From positions 1-39,798 of the forward strand of contig NZ_JARWOV010000337.1 of assembly GCF_029868855.1 (NCBI RefSeq): a stretch of 39,798 nucleotides of DNA. The letters are read 5' to 3'. The position numbers and the translations under genes were made by a program. Shown here one piece after another: positions 16,969 through 25,425 of the stretch. Below the pieces are notes generated by a model. That model saw nothing but the letters and a program-made list of their open reading frames with translations. It ran no database searches and was not told the DNA's origin. This DNA is from Nocardia carnea. Its GTDB lineage: Bacteria; Actinomycetota; Actinomycetes; Mycobacteriales; Mycobacteriaceae. Position 1 is the stretch's first letter. Every line of letters starts with the position of its first letter.

Positions 16969-17853
16969 TTACGGGATCGCTTCCCATCCGCCCCAGGGCC
17001 GCGGACCGTTGCGGCCGCGCAGAGAGTCGACGCGAAGCCGCGCCTGGGCCAAGCGGGCGGACTCGTACGCTGCGGCCTGTGCGGCCATACATGTCATCCG
17101 CGTTTCGCGTATGTCGCGCATAAGCTCGAACCCCGGCCATTCAGTGACGTCGTAGCCGTATGCCGCTACGAACGCGGCGTATTGCTCCGCGCTGATCCAT
17201 CCGAATGAGGTGCGCTTGATGGCGGTCGAGGTCAGATCCCATTCGGGTGGGCCGATGGATGTACGTTCCAGGTCGAGGAACAGGGTCGTGCCCTCGTCTG
17301 TGGTGACGACGTTTCCTTCCCAGGCATCGCCATGGACGGGTCCCCACGGTAATCCGGCGATGCGGTGCGACCAGGCGTCCCGTAAGTCGTTCAGGTGCGA
17401 ATATAGCCACTGGCGGTCTTCGTCCGGCAGGGTTTTCGCCGCATCGATCCGTTGTTCTAGCCGAACGAACGGGTCAATCGTGGAAAGGAATGCGGGCGGG
17501 TCGAGCGCGTGGAGTCTGCGGAGGGCTGTCGCGATTTCGGTGACGGTGCCGCCGCGGTGCGGTGGCAGTTCCTTCCAGAAGGTGACAGGCCGGTCGTCGA
17601 TCATGACGAAGGTTGTCGGTATGTCGGCGGGTTCGACGGCGGGCACGTCGTTGCGGTGAAGCCAGTCGGCGATCAGCAGCTCATGTTCCGCGGCGGCGCG
17701 TTGACCGGGTTTCGCGATCCGGACGACGATGCGGGACTGCGGAAGCCGGTAGATGGCGTTTTCCGACACCTTGATCGGTACGAGGTCGAGGTCCGCCAGA
17801 CCGGCTTTGATACAGGCTTCGCGTGCTACGGCCTCGAGGGCCTGCTCCCTCAC
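16969..17853 (-). CDS. APH-family phosphotransferase
   Basis: This 294-residue protein-kinase-like phosphotransferase belongs to the aminoglycoside/homoserine/choline kinase superfamily. It shows the small-lobe strand IVVRIAKPG (near 38-46), the catalytic loop HGDAWEGN (near 180), and the metal-binding FLDLERTSIGPPEWDL (near 200), with DLE in the place of the usual DxD. GTG 17853 overlaps the stop of the upstream regulator as GTGA, which fixes the start and indicates translational coupling. The natural substrate cannot be read from sequence, and drug resistance should not be assumed. Confidence 0.82.
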   Translation of the reverse strand: MREQALEAVAREACIKAGLADLDLVPIKVSENAIYRLPQSRIVVRIAKPGQRAAAEHELLIADWLHRNDVPAVEPADIPTTFVMIDDRPVTFWKELPPHRGGTVTEIATALRRLHALDPPAFLSTIDPFVRLEQRIDAAKTLPDEDRQWLYSHLNDLRDAWSHRIAGLPWGPVHGDAWEGNVVTTDEGTTLFLDLERTSIGPPEWDLTSTAIKRTSFGWISAEQYAAFVAAYGYDVTEWPGFELMRDIRETRMTCMAAQAAAYESARLAQARLRVDSLRGRNGPRPWGGWEAIP

Positions 17854-19000
17854 CCGGCGGCCGCCTGCGTGAGGTCGACTCCTGCGCGGCGTGCGTAGGT
17901 GTGCAGTTCGTGGACGTCCTCGGCGGCGCGCATGGATTTGAGGCCGGCTGCGCGGCCGACTGCGGCCGCGCCGATTTGGGTGGCTTCGTCGGGGTCGCCG
18001 GTCGACATTGTCAGCGAGGCGAGTTTGATCATCGAGATCGTGCGGGACCGCTCCGCCTTGGCGGTATGGCCGGTAACGGCGGTTTCCAGTCGTGTGCGGG
18101 CCTCGCTGCGAAATTTGCCGTTGATCGCGATATCGAAACAACGCGTGCCCGGTATCGCCGGCGTGCTGGGCGGCATCGTAGTAGGACATCCAGCTCGGAC
18201 CTTCGGCCGGCTTGGCGTGGCTGAACTGTTCGTCTGCGCGCCCCACTGCGGTGGTGACCGCGTCGACGTCACCGAGTTTGCCGTAGGCGCGGGCCTGGGT
18301 GGTGAACAGCATGGCGCGTTCGGTGGCGGTGAGCCGGTCGGAGTGCAGGAATGCTCTGGTCGCGAGGCGCAGCCCGTCTTTCGGCTTGCCGGTCCAGATG
18401 GCGTGGCGCGCCATCGAGGACAGAATCTTGGCGCGAAGTTGCCAGGCGTCGGCTTCCTCTGCGCATTTCAGCGCCAGGCCGAACATATCGGCGGCATCTT
18501 TGTGCACGCAGGCGTCGAATGCCATGAACCCCGCTGTGTGGCTCAGGTATCCCACGGCGGCATACAGATCGCTGCGTTGCCCTGGTGCACAACCAGCGTG
18601 CAGGTAGCCCACCGCGACCCGCAGCTGAGCGGCGACCACCTCACGGACAAGTCCCCCACCATAAAGAGCGTCCCAGCTCGCGAAGAGGTCGGAGGCGGCG
18701 CGCAACTGTTCGATCTCGGCGGCGCCGACGCGCGTAGGTATTGCAGTGGAGCCGGTGTCGTTGAGCAGTTGCAGGAGGCCGTGAGGGGAGACGGCTGCTG
18801 TCGCCGTGACGGCCGCCGAGGCCCGCAGGAATTCGTTGCGGCTCACTTCGTCGAGCGTAGACCCGGTGGGCACCTTGAACGACAGTAATTCGGCAGGGAT
18901 ACGCAGTACCTGCGTCCAGCGGATGAGTTCTGGTCATGTGCTCGGAAGCCGCTCCCGTCTCGATGCGGCTGATCTGGGCTTGGCTGGGGTCGAGCCAGTG
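17850..19000 (-). pseudogene. XRE-type regulator with TPR-like C-terminus, two frameshifts, N-terminus lost
   Basis: Three frames together spell one actinobacterial regulator. Near 19000-18935 a remnant HTH reads SQAQISRIETG. One extra base near 18931 shifts to ELIRWTQVLRIPAELLSFK and the long helical repeat domain. A second extra base, in AAA at 18136-18138, shifts the last 95 codons (FDIAINGKFRSEARTRLE to AAAG). The first part of the HTH domain is missing, with a stop just upstream. Restored, it would be about 380 residues and coupled by GTGA to the APH gene. Because both indels are single bases, sequencing error is possible, but the lost N-terminus argues for true decay. Confidence 0.7.
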
Positions 19001-19045
19001 GGGACCTTCTTCTGATCACCGATCGGTAGACGGAATACAATTATC

Positions 19046-19405
19046 CTACTGTGACGCCCGTCGACCGAGAAGCAGATCGCCCAGCACGTCCATAATCGGA
19101 TACCGCCTGGCGTAGGTCTCACCGCTCTGTTCGATCACGTCGGCCTGCGAAACGATTCGGGCCAGCTGACCGTCGAGATGGTCGACGGACGGTACAAAAA
19201 CCGCCTCGGCCCGGTGCGATCTGATTCGGTCTTCGAGCGTCACCAACCGTTGAGCGTGGGAAGCATCGGTGCGGATCAGTTCCCGCAGATCGTAGCCGAA
19301 ACGAATGGCCAGCCGCCACATCCGGTGCTCATCCAGCTCCAGGCCCTCACGACTGAGGTCAGCACGCAAATACGACACAGCAGGTACGCTCTCGCCCGGC
19401 GTCAT
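19046..19405 (-). CDS. Small hypothetical actinobacterial protein
   Basis: The 119-residue product starts MTPGESVPAVSYLRADLS and includes RLVTLEDRIRSHRAEAVFVPSVDHL. The pattern resembles an uncharacterised actinobacterial family (YLRADLS ... GYDLR ... AVxVPSxxHL) with a Rossmann-like or resolvase-like alternation, but I cannot assign a function. ATG 19405 overlaps the stop of the preceding ORF as ATGA, supporting both as genes in one transcript. Base composition is lower in GC than the flanking core genes. Confidence 0.55.
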   Translation of the reverse strand: MTPGESVPAVSYLRADLSREGLELDEHRMWRLAIRFGYDLRELIRTDASHAQRLVTLEDRIRSHRAEAVFVPSVDHLDGQLARIVSQADVIEQSGETYARRYPIMDVLGDLLLGRRASQ

Positions 19406-19653
19406 CGCTGCGTACCGGCCGAACCAGCCGGGTCGCAACCACGTGGCGGTGCATCGGTATGCGCCGCTCGGTATCGGGCAACCACACCATCGATTTCGTC
19501 CTGCAACCTCGGCGTGCGGGTGATTTGATCCCGTAGTCCGGATGCAACCCGCGACATCGTTACTGCGTCGGCGGATCCGATTTCACGCAGGATCGCATGG
19601 ACTTCTGAAGACTGCAGCCGTTCCGGCCATCGTTCATGGATCAAGAGTCGCAA
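19402..19653 (-). CDS. Small hypothetical ORF coupled to the next gene
   Basis: The frame encodes about 83 residues (RLLIHERWPERLQSSEVHA, ending GSAGTQR) and ends with ATGA, overlapping the downstream ORF. There is no ATG; TTG 19653 or a codon slightly upstream would have to start it. No family recognised. A perfect 8-bp-arm palindrome lies about 20 bases upstream. It could be a 5'-truncated gene. Confidence 0.4.
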   Translation of the reverse strand: MRLLIHERWPERLQSSEVHAILREIGSADAVTMSRVASGLRDQITRTPRLQDEIDGVVARYRAAHTDAPPRGCDPAGSAGTQR

Positions 19654-19671
19654 CGCATTCGCCGTCGCGGC

Positions 19672-19688
19672 TGTGACAATTTGTCACA
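19672..19688. promoter_or_regulatory. Palindrome TGTGACAA-T-TTGTCACA
   Basis: A perfect inverted repeat with 8-base arms and a one-base centre lies between the epimerase stop and the start of the small ORF pair. It resembles a CRP-type site, but the spacer is 7 rather than 6. It is AT-rich compared with its surroundings and is more likely an operator than a terminator. Confidence 0.5.
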
Positions 19689-19692
19689 CGGT

Positions 19693-20625
19693 CTACGGCC
19701 CGCTGCTTCCAAAGATTACGCCACGGGCCGCATCTCGGTGCCCGGCAGCGTCTCGAACAATGGTTTGGATGTCGGAACGATGAGGGCTCCACGATAATTC
19801 GGACACAGCTTTGGAGGGGTCGCCGACGAGCACCGCGGGCTCGGGCGCTGGTGGCCGATGCACGAGATCAATTCGGCGACCGGTGTAGTTCTCGACTGCG
19901 GAAACAACATCGAGAACGCTGGTCCCGTGTCCACTGCCGATGATGTACCGCTCGGCTTCGCCCGGTGGTGGGGCCTTGTCGAGGCACGCACCGAAAGCGG
20001 CAGCCGCGTCCTGGATGTGCAGGTAGTCCCGAACCGCTTTACCGTCGCCGTTTACCTCCAGCCTCGAATGTTCGGCTGCGGCGGCCAGAGCCCGAGGGAC
20101 GAGACGGGTCGGGTCGGGGTCGAACCCGCCGGCTACATTCATCAAACGCAAGATGGTCGCGGATAGACGTCCTGTGCGTGCTTGCGATTCGATTGCCAGC
20201 TCGGCCGCGAGTTTGCTGGCGGCGTATGGGTGTGGCGGCGCATCGGGCAACTCCTCGGTCATCGGCTGATGATCCGGGGTTCCATACACCGCGCCGGTCG
20301 ACGCAAAGATCAGGCGGGCGACTCCGGCATTCTCCATGGCACTCAGAAGAGCGATCGTTCCGCCGGTGTTGACACGAAAGTAAATGAGCGGGTCACCTGT
20401 CGATTCCCGTGCCCGGGTAAGACCGGCGAGGTGTACCACCGCATCGATTTCATGGAGGGCTCTCTGAAGACTGCTCTCGTCGAGCAGATCTGATACCCGA
20501 ATCTCGACGGATAGGGCCGTCCGTTCGGTTCGTACCATTGCCACCGGCTCATGCCCGACAGATACAAGACGGTCCACGACCGCACGGCCCAGGTAGCCGT
20601 TTGCCCCGGTCACAAGAATACGCAC
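19693..20625 (-). CDS. NAD-dependent epimerase/dehydratase (extended SDR)
   Basis: This 310-residue extended short-chain dehydrogenase has the Rossmann motif TGANGYLG (7-14), the serine region FASTGAVYGTP (near 110) and the catalytic YAASK (near 135). The C-terminal domain is typical of UDP-glucose 4-epimerase-like proteins (GDGKAVRDYLHIQDAA, IIGSGHGTSV). The substrate is probably a nucleotide sugar. The GTG start at 20625 lies 15 bases after the stop of an XRE regulator gene, so the two probably form an operon. Codon use and GC are lower than in the core genes on either side of the island. Confidence 0.82.
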   Translation of the reverse strand: MRILVTGANGYLGRAVVDRLVSVGHEPVAMVRTERTALSVEIRVSDLLDESSLQRALHEIDAVVHLAGLTRARESTGDPLIYFRVNTGGTIALLSAMENAGVARLIFASTGAVYGTPDHQPMTEELPDAPPHPYAASKLAAELAIESQARTGRLSATILRLMNVAGGFDPDPTRLVPRALAAAAEHSRLEVNGDGKAVRDYLHIQDAAAAFGACLDKAPPPGEAERYIIGSGHGTSVLDVVSAVENYTGRRIDLVHRPPAPEPAVLVGDPSKAVSELSWSPHRSDIQTIVRDAAGHRDAARGVIFGSSGP

Positions 20626-20640
20626 CTGCCCATACTCGCA

Positions 20641-22017
20641 CTATGGAAGCAGCATTGCCCGATGCCGCCAGGTGAGCGCAATACAGGCGGCAGCAGCGGG
20701 GGCCAGTGGCTCATGGTTCAGCGCACGGCGAACATTGTCCGCACTCCATGGCGTTCCGACCGTGCCGTCCCCGAGTGTTTCGATCTCACCCTCGGCGTTC
20801 TGGGCTACGAGCCCCGAGAACGCTCGGTCGAACGTCTCCGCTTCGAAGACCGTGGTTGTCAGGATTTCACCGGCCGGGGCCAGCGGGTCCAACCCCACCC
20901 CGAAACACCATGCTCGGATCCTTCCCTCCCGGCGAGCTCGAGACAAGAAAGCGTAAGGCTCCGCCGCATAGTCCACCGAGGTCCCGCGACTGCCGTCGTG
21001 CTCCGGCGCATCCAGGAATTCTTCGAAGAATTCCCTGAGCATATTCCGCCAGAGCGCGAAATCTCGTGCAACATTCCAAGGGCCGATTGCCGCCGGCTGA
21101 AACACCCCTGCGGGAATGATATGAGTCAATCCCGCTGCAAGAGTCACCGATCCCCGTCCTCTTCGGTGAAGGAAGAAGCTGTCGCCGCCCTTGCCCCTGC
21201 GGATCGTCAAGGTGTTGATACTCGGCAGCAACGCTCGGCGCCCCGTTTCGAACAGATCGCCGATTCGCTCTCGGAACGGAAGTTTCCCGAGTTCTAGACG
21301 ACCAGGGCTACCCGACGTGACCCATGCCGCGGCGGTCTCATGCGCCAGCGCCTCGCAGACATCGACCATGTCGAAATAGGTTGTCAGGCCGAAGCGCATC
21401 CGACCGCCGCCATGCTCGAATTCGGCATCGAGCAATCTGTACGACGTGCGGTTTTCGAACAGGGCAGGTTGGGCAATTGCCCGAACCGCCTGGCTGTACC
21501 GCTCGTATCGCGGCCCATCGGGACGAACGGGTCGCACCGGCTCGCTTTCGACTTCGCCGCCGTTCAACAACGGTTCGTCCACATCGGAGACAAGGTCGAG
21601 ATGGACAGCATCGAGGTCCAGGGGTTCAGGTGCCAACCAGCCTGGACGAGACAGGCAGTGTGTACCTTCGATCCGAACCGGATCCCAGTACATCCCAGCA
21701 GCAACTGCAGTCAACGCATGTCGATTCCGGTTCAAGGTCTGCCGCGTCAGCTTCCACTCTGCGATACTGGCACTCCAGTGTGGAGTGCGCACGCTACCGG
21801 ACAATCCGAAGACCTCTGGAGCGATTTCCATAGCTTCAGCGAAGCGCAGGAGCTGTTCGACATCACGGCAGGTTCTCGACCCGTGCACGTACTTGGTTAC
21901 GAGACTTCGCTCGACACCGAGAACCCGAGCCATCGCATCATGCGTTGTGATGCCACGGGCCTTCATGTAGGCCTTGATCACATCCCCGAGCTGAGAACCA
22001 CGGTGGGCTGTCGGCAT
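20641..22017 (-). CDS. XRE-family regulator with large C-terminal domain
   Basis: This 458-residue protein starts MPTAHRGSQLGDVIKAYMKA and has an N-terminal HTH (about 10-70, HDAMARVLGVERSLVTKYVHG). The remaining ~380 residues form an uncharacterised domain with WNVARDFALWRNMLREFFEEF (second part reminiscent of a Nudix-like REXXEE) and ITLxPxGxFQP-like strands (THIIPAGVFQP). ATG 22017 is used; a GTG six codons earlier is possible. It is followed closely by the epimerase gene, suggesting it controls or senses a ligand of that enzyme's pathway. A terminator separates it from the ribosomal operon upstream. Confidence 0.65.
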   Translation of the reverse strand: MPTAHRGSQLGDVIKAYMKARGITTHDAMARVLGVERSLVTKYVHGSRTCRDVEQLLRFAEAMEIAPEVFGLSGSVRTPHWSASIAEWKLTRQTLNRNRHALTAVAAGMYWDPVRIEGTHCLSRPGWLAPEPLDLDAVHLDLVSDVDEPLLNGGEVESEPVRPVRPDGPRYERYSQAVRAIAQPALFENRTSYRLLDAEFEHGGGRMRFGLTTYFDMVDVCEALAHETAAAWVTSGSPGRLELGKLPFRERIGDLFETGRRALLPSINTLTIRRGKGGDSFFLHRRGRGSVTLAAGLTHIIPAGVFQPAAIGPWNVARDFALWRNMLREFFEEFLDAPEHDGSRGTSVDYAAEPYAFLSRARREGRIRAWCFGVGLDPLAPAGEILTTTVFEAETFDRAFSGLVAQNAEGEIETLGDGTVGTPWSADNVRRALNHEPLAPAAAACIALTWRHRAMLLP

Positions 22018-22075
22018 ACCCCGAGCGTAAACCACTCACCGCACTGATTCGGTTCTTTGACGGCTACCGACGATG

Positions 22076-22109
22076 AAGGCCCGCTTCCCGGAATCGGGAA
22101 GCGGGCCTT
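22076..22109 (-). terminator. Rho-independent terminator after rpsQ
   Basis: Perfect 15-base arms AAGGCCCGCTTCCCG and CGGGAAGCGGGCCTT enclose a 4-base loop 33 bases after the rpsQ stop. The stem ends in TT in the operon direction. It closes the S10 operon at rpsQ. Confidence 0.88.
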
Positions 22110-22141
22110 GCATTTACGACCTTCACAGCCGAGAAGAAGAC

Positions 22142-22411
22142 CTACTTGGCCTTCTCCAGGACCTCGACCAGCCGCCACCGCTTGGTGGCCGACGTGGGCC
22201 GGGTCTCCATCAGCTGCACGCGGTCGCCGACACCGGCGACCTCGTTCTCGTCGTGCGCCTTCACCTTGGAGGTGGTGCGGATGATCTTGCCGTAGAGGGC
22301 GTGCCGGTTACGGTCTTCCAGCTCCACGACGATCGTCTTGTTCATCTTGTCGGAGACGACGTAACCGACCCGAACCTTGCGGCGGCCGCGCTCCTGCTCT
22401 TTCTCGCTCAT
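22142..22411 (-). CDS. rpsQ: 30S ribosomal protein S17
   Basis: The 89-residue primary 16S rRNA binding protein has the S17 core: RVGYVVSDKMNKTIVVELED, a central HALYGKIIRTTSKVKAHDE and the C-terminal RLVEVLEKAK. It overlaps the rpmC stop by four bases and is the last gene of the operon, before a strong terminator. Downstream spc-operon genes (rplN onward) are not in this window, so the two operons are separated here. Confidence 0.96.
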   Translation of the reverse strand: MSEKEQERGRRKVRVGYVVSDKMNKTIVVELEDRNRHALYGKIIRTTSKVKAHDENEVAGVGDRVQLMETRPTSATKRWRLVEVLEKAK

Positions 22412-22647
22412 GCCGCATCTCCCTTGTCAGCGGGTCCGGTGGCCAAACCGAGCTCGCGCTCACGCATGACCGTGTAGATACGCGCGATCTCGTGACGCAC
22501 CACACGCAGCCGGCGATTGTTGGTCAACTGACCCGTCGCCATCTGGAAGCGCAGGTTGAACAGCTCTTCCTTCGAGTCACGCAGGCGCTGAACGAGCTCG
22601 TCCTCGGTCAGCTCGCGGAGCTCTGCGGCCGGAGTACCGGTAGCCAT
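22408..22647 (-). CDS. rpmC: 50S ribosomal protein L29
   Basis: L29 (79 residues) begins MATGTPAAELRELTEDEL and has the two-helix family pattern with ELFNLRFQMATGQL and RRLRVVRHEIARI. It lies near the peptide exit tunnel. ATG 22647 overlaps the rplP stop as ATGA; a longer in-frame start at 22680 would sit inside rplP and is rejected. Its own stop overlaps the rpsQ start. Confidence 0.95.
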   Translation of the reverse strand: MATGTPAAELRELTEDELVQRLRDSKEELFNLRFQMATGQLTNNRRLRVVRHEIARIYTVMRERELGLATGPADKGDAA

Positions 22648-23063
22648 CAGAACTGCTCCTCCCTCGTCACGATCCTGCACTTCATGGGGAGCTTGTGCAT
22701 CGCGCGGCGCAGGGCCTCACGAGCGATCTCCTCGTTGGGGTAACTCATCTCGAACATCACGCGACCGGGCTTGACGTTCGCGACCCACCACTCCGGCGAA
22801 CCCTTACCGGAACCCATACGGGTTTCGGCCGGCTTCTTGGTCAGCGGGCGATCCGGGTAGATGTTGATCCAGATCTTGCCGCCACGCTTGATGTGGCGGG
22901 TCATCGCGATACGTGCCGACTCGATCTGCCGGTTGGTCACGTACGCCGGCTCCAGAGCCTGGATGCCGAACTCGCCGAACGCCACCGAGGTGCCGCCCTT
23001 GGCGAGACCGCTGCGGCTCGGGTGATGCTGCTTACGGAACTTGACCTTGCGGGGCATCAGCAT
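22647..23063 (-). CDS. rplP: 50S ribosomal protein L16
   Basis: The 138-residue protein starts MLMPRKVKFRKQHH and carries the L16 signatures ALEPAYVTNRQIESARIAMT and GKGSPEWWVANVKPGR. It binds 23S rRNA near the tRNA sites and is essential for assembly. Three bases separate it from rpsC. A diverged 66-bp copy of codons around 30-55 is found 6 kb away at 16813. Confidence 0.97.
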   Translation of the reverse strand: MLMPRKVKFRKQHHPSRSGLAKGGTSVAFGEFGIQALEPAYVTNRQIESARIAMTRHIKRGGKIWINIYPDRPLTKKPAETRMGSGKGSPEWWVANVKPGRVMFEMSYPNEEIAREALRRAMHKLPMKCRIVTREEQF

Positions 23064-23066
23064 GGG

Positions 23067-23864
23067 TCAGCCCTCCTGCTTTTCTGCCGGGGGCTCGGCC
23101 ACCGCGGTAGCGGCGCGCCCGGCCTCGGTGCTGGTCGCAGTGGTGCCGGAGGAACCGGAACGACGCGGGCGGCTCGGGCGCTCCCGGCGCGGGCGATCGC
23201 CGGCCGGGGCGCTGGGGGCGGGCAGCTCACGCTTGCCGCCGACGATATCGCCCTTGTAGATCCAGACCTTGACACCGATACGACCGAAGGTGGTCTTGGC
23301 CTCGTACAGGCCGTAATCGATATCGGCGCGCAGGGTGTGCAGCGGGACACGGCCTTCGCGGTAGAACTCCGAGCGCGACATCTCGGCGCCACCGAGGCGG
23401 CCCGAGCACTGCACACGGATGCCCTTGACGTTCGGCGAACGCATGGCCGACTGGATGGCCTTACGCATCGCGCGACGGAACGCCACACGGTTCGACAGCT
23501 GTTCGGCGACACCCTGGGCAACCAGCTGGGCATCCGATTCGGGGTTCTTGACCTCGAGGATGTTCAGCTGCACCTGCTTCTTGGTGAGCTTCTCCAGTTC
23601 GGCGCGGATACGGTCGGCCTCGGCGCCACGGCGGCCGATGACGATACCCGGACGCGCGGTGTGGATATCGACGCGGACCCGATCACGGGTGCGCTCGATC
23701 TCCACCTTGGAGATGCCGGCCCGCTCCATGCCGGTGCTCAGCAGTTTGCGGATGGCGACGTCTTCCTTGACGTAGTCCGCGTACTGCTTATCGGCGTACC
23801 AACGGGACTTCCAGTCGGTGGTGATACCGAGGCGGAAGCCGTGGGGGTTGATCTTCTGTCCCAT
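23067..23864 (-). CDS. rpsC: 30S ribosomal protein S3
   Basis: This 265-residue protein starts MGQKINPHGFRLGITTDWKS, with the KH domain (VIGRRGAEADRIRAEL) and the C-terminal domain GRIGVKVWIYKGD. It lines the mRNA entry channel. A Pro/Arg/Ser/Ala-rich tail of about 50 residues follows the conserved fold; such low-complexity tails are common in actinobacterial S3. It is immediately adjacent to rplV. Confidence 0.97.
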   Translation of the reverse strand: MGQKINPHGFRLGITTDWKSRWYADKQYADYVKEDVAIRKLLSTGMERAGISKVEIERTRDRVRVDIHTARPGIVIGRRGAEADRIRAELEKLTKKQVQLNILEVKNPESDAQLVAQGVAEQLSNRVAFRRAMRKAIQSAMRSPNVKGIRVQCSGRLGGAEMSRSEFYREGRVPLHTLRADIDYGLYEAKTTFGRIGVKVWIYKGDIVGGKRELPAPSAPAGDRPRRERPSRPRRSGSSGTTATSTEAGRAATAVAEPPAEKQEG

Positions 23865-24263
23865 TTACTTTGCCCCTCCCTTCCGGCGGCCACGAGTGCC
23901 ACCGGCGGTGGGGACGCTCTCGACCTCGATGGTGATGTGGCTGGTGCGCTTGCGGATCCGGAACGCCCGGCCCTGGGCGCGCGGCTGGAACCGCTTCATG
24001 GTCGCGCCCTCGTCGACATAGGCCGTCGAGATGACCAGGGTGTCCGGGTTGAGGCCGAGGTTGTTCTCGGCGTTCGCCGCGGCACTCGCCACGACCTTGG
24101 CGACCGGGGTGCTGGCGGCCTGCGGGGCGAACCGGAGCAGGTCGAGCGCATCGGAGACGCGCTTACCGCGGACCAGGTCCACGACCCGGCGAGCCTTCAT
24201 CGGGGTCACGCGCACGTGCTTGGCGGTCGCGCGCGCAGTCGGATTCTGCGTTTCTGTGCTCAT
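23865..24263 (-). CDS. rplV: 50S ribosomal protein L22
   Basis: This 132-residue protein has KHVRVTPMKARRVVDLVRG near the start and the extended hairpin region (DEGATMKRFQPRAQGRAFRI) that lines the exit tunnel. It overlaps the rpsS stop by four bases. The short basic tail ending RGRRKGGAK is typical of actinobacteria. Confidence 0.97.
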   Translation of the reverse strand: MSTETQNPTARATAKHVRVTPMKARRVVDLVRGKRVSDALDLLRFAPQAASTPVAKVVASAAANAENNLGLNPDTLVISTAYVDEGATMKRFQPRAQGRAFRIRKRTSHITIEVESVPTAGGTRGRRKGGAK

Positions 24264-24541
24264 CGCCGCTTGCTCTTCCGATCTTCCTTGACGTGGCTGC
24301 GGAATGTCCTCGTCGGCGCGAACTCACCGAGCTTGTGCCCGACCATGTTCTCCGAGACGAACACCGGCACGTGCTTGCGACCGTCGTGGACGGCGAAGGT
24401 GTGGCCGATGAAATCGGGGGTGATGGTCGAACGACGCGACCAGGTCTTGATGACCTGCTTGGTGCCCTTGTCGTTCTGCACGTCCACCTTCGCCTGGAGG
24501 TGGTCGTCGACGAACGGGCCTTTCTTGAGGCTGCGTGGCAT
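24260..24541 (-). CDS. rpsS: 30S ribosomal protein S19
   Basis: The 93-residue protein begins MPRSLKKGPFVDDHL and contains the S19 signature (ITPDFIGHTFAVHDGRKHVPV) and GHKLGEFAPTRTF. It sits in the 30S head with S13. It begins 14 bases after rplB and overlaps rplV. Confidence 0.97.
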   Translation of the reverse strand: MPRSLKKGPFVDDHLQAKVDVQNDKGTKQVIKTWSRRSTITPDFIGHTFAVHDGRKHVPVFVSENMVGHKLGEFAPTRTFRSHVKEDRKSKRR

Positions 24542-24555
24542 TTCTTACCTCCTCC

Positions 24556-25392
24556 TTAGCGCTTCTTGCCGGTGCGACGGCGACGGACGATGAGCTTGTC
24601 GCTCGGACGGTTCGGCTTGCGGGTGCGGCCTTCCGGCTGACCCCAGGGCGAGACCGGGTGGCGACCACCGGAGGTCTTGCCCTCACCACCACCGTGCGGG
24701 TGGTCGACCGGGTTCATGACGACACCACGGACCGTGGGACGGCGTCCCTTCCAGCGCATACGGCCGGCCTTGCCCCAGTTGATGTTCGACTGTTCGGCAT
24801 TGCCGACCTCGCCGACGGTGGCGCGGCAGCGCACGTCGACGCGGCGGATTTCACCGGAGGGCATACGCAGCGTGGCGTAGGGGCCTTCCTTACCCAGCAG
24901 CTGGATGCTGGCACCGGCCGAGCGGGCCATCTTGGCGCCGCCGCCGGGACGCAGCTCCACCGCGTGGATGGTGGTACCGGTGGGGATATTGCGCAGCGGC
25001 AGGTTGTTGCCGGGCTTGATATCCGCGGTCGGTCCGGACTCGATCTTGGTGCCCTGCACCACGCCGCGGGGGGCAATGATGTAGCGCTTCTCGCCGTCGA
25101 GGTAGTGCAGCAGCGCGATATTGGCGGTGCGGTTGGGGTCGTACTCGATATGAGCGACCTTGGCCGGTACACCGTCCTTGTCGTGCCGGCGGAAGTCGAT
25201 CAGCCGGTAGGCGCGCTTGTGACCGCCACCGCGATGACGGGTGGTGATCCGGCCGTGGCCGTTACGGCCACCGCTCTTGGTCAGCGGGCGAACCAGCGAC
25301 TTCTCGGGGGTCGACCGGGTGATCTCGGCGAAGTCCGAGACGGACGACCCGCGGCGGCCCGGGGTAGTCGGCTTGTACTTACGGATTGCCAT
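24556..25392 (-). CDS. rplB: 50S ribosomal protein L2
   Basis: This 278-residue protein starts MAIRKYKPTTPGRRGSSV and ends in the conserved region VMNPVDHPHGGGEGKTSGG, which holds the histidine near the peptidyl transferase centre. Full family length, no anomaly. Confidence 0.98.
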   Translation of the reverse strand: MAIRKYKPTTPGRRGSSVSDFAEITRSTPEKSLVRPLTKSGGRNGHGRITTRHRGGGHKRAYRLIDFRRHDKDGVPAKVAHIEYDPNRTANIALLHYLDGEKRYIIAPRGVVQGTKIESGPTADIKPGNNLPLRNIPTGTTIHAVELRPGGGAKMARSAGASIQLLGKEGPYATLRMPSGEIRRVDVRCRATVGEVGNAEQSNINWGKAGRMRWKGRRPTVRGVVMNPVDHPHGGGEGKTSGGRHPVSPWGQPEGRTRKPNRPSDKLIVRRRRTGKKR

Positions 25393-25425
25393 GAGTTCTT
25401 CTCTGCTTTCTGGACTCCCCGCCGC

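Noticed and set aside
16969..18873. A single 634-residue open frame joining a TPR regulator to an APH kinase
   Set aside because: The middle ~80 residues are low-complexity Arg/Pro/Gly sequence created by a frameshift. A better frame continues the regulator to a stop that overlaps the kinase GTG, so these are two genes.
16813..22967. The two rplP segments as att sites of an integrated element
   Set aside because: They match the middle of the gene, differ at 8 of 66 bases, and no integrase lies between them. The intact copy is followed by native rpmC and rpsQ, not by an element end.
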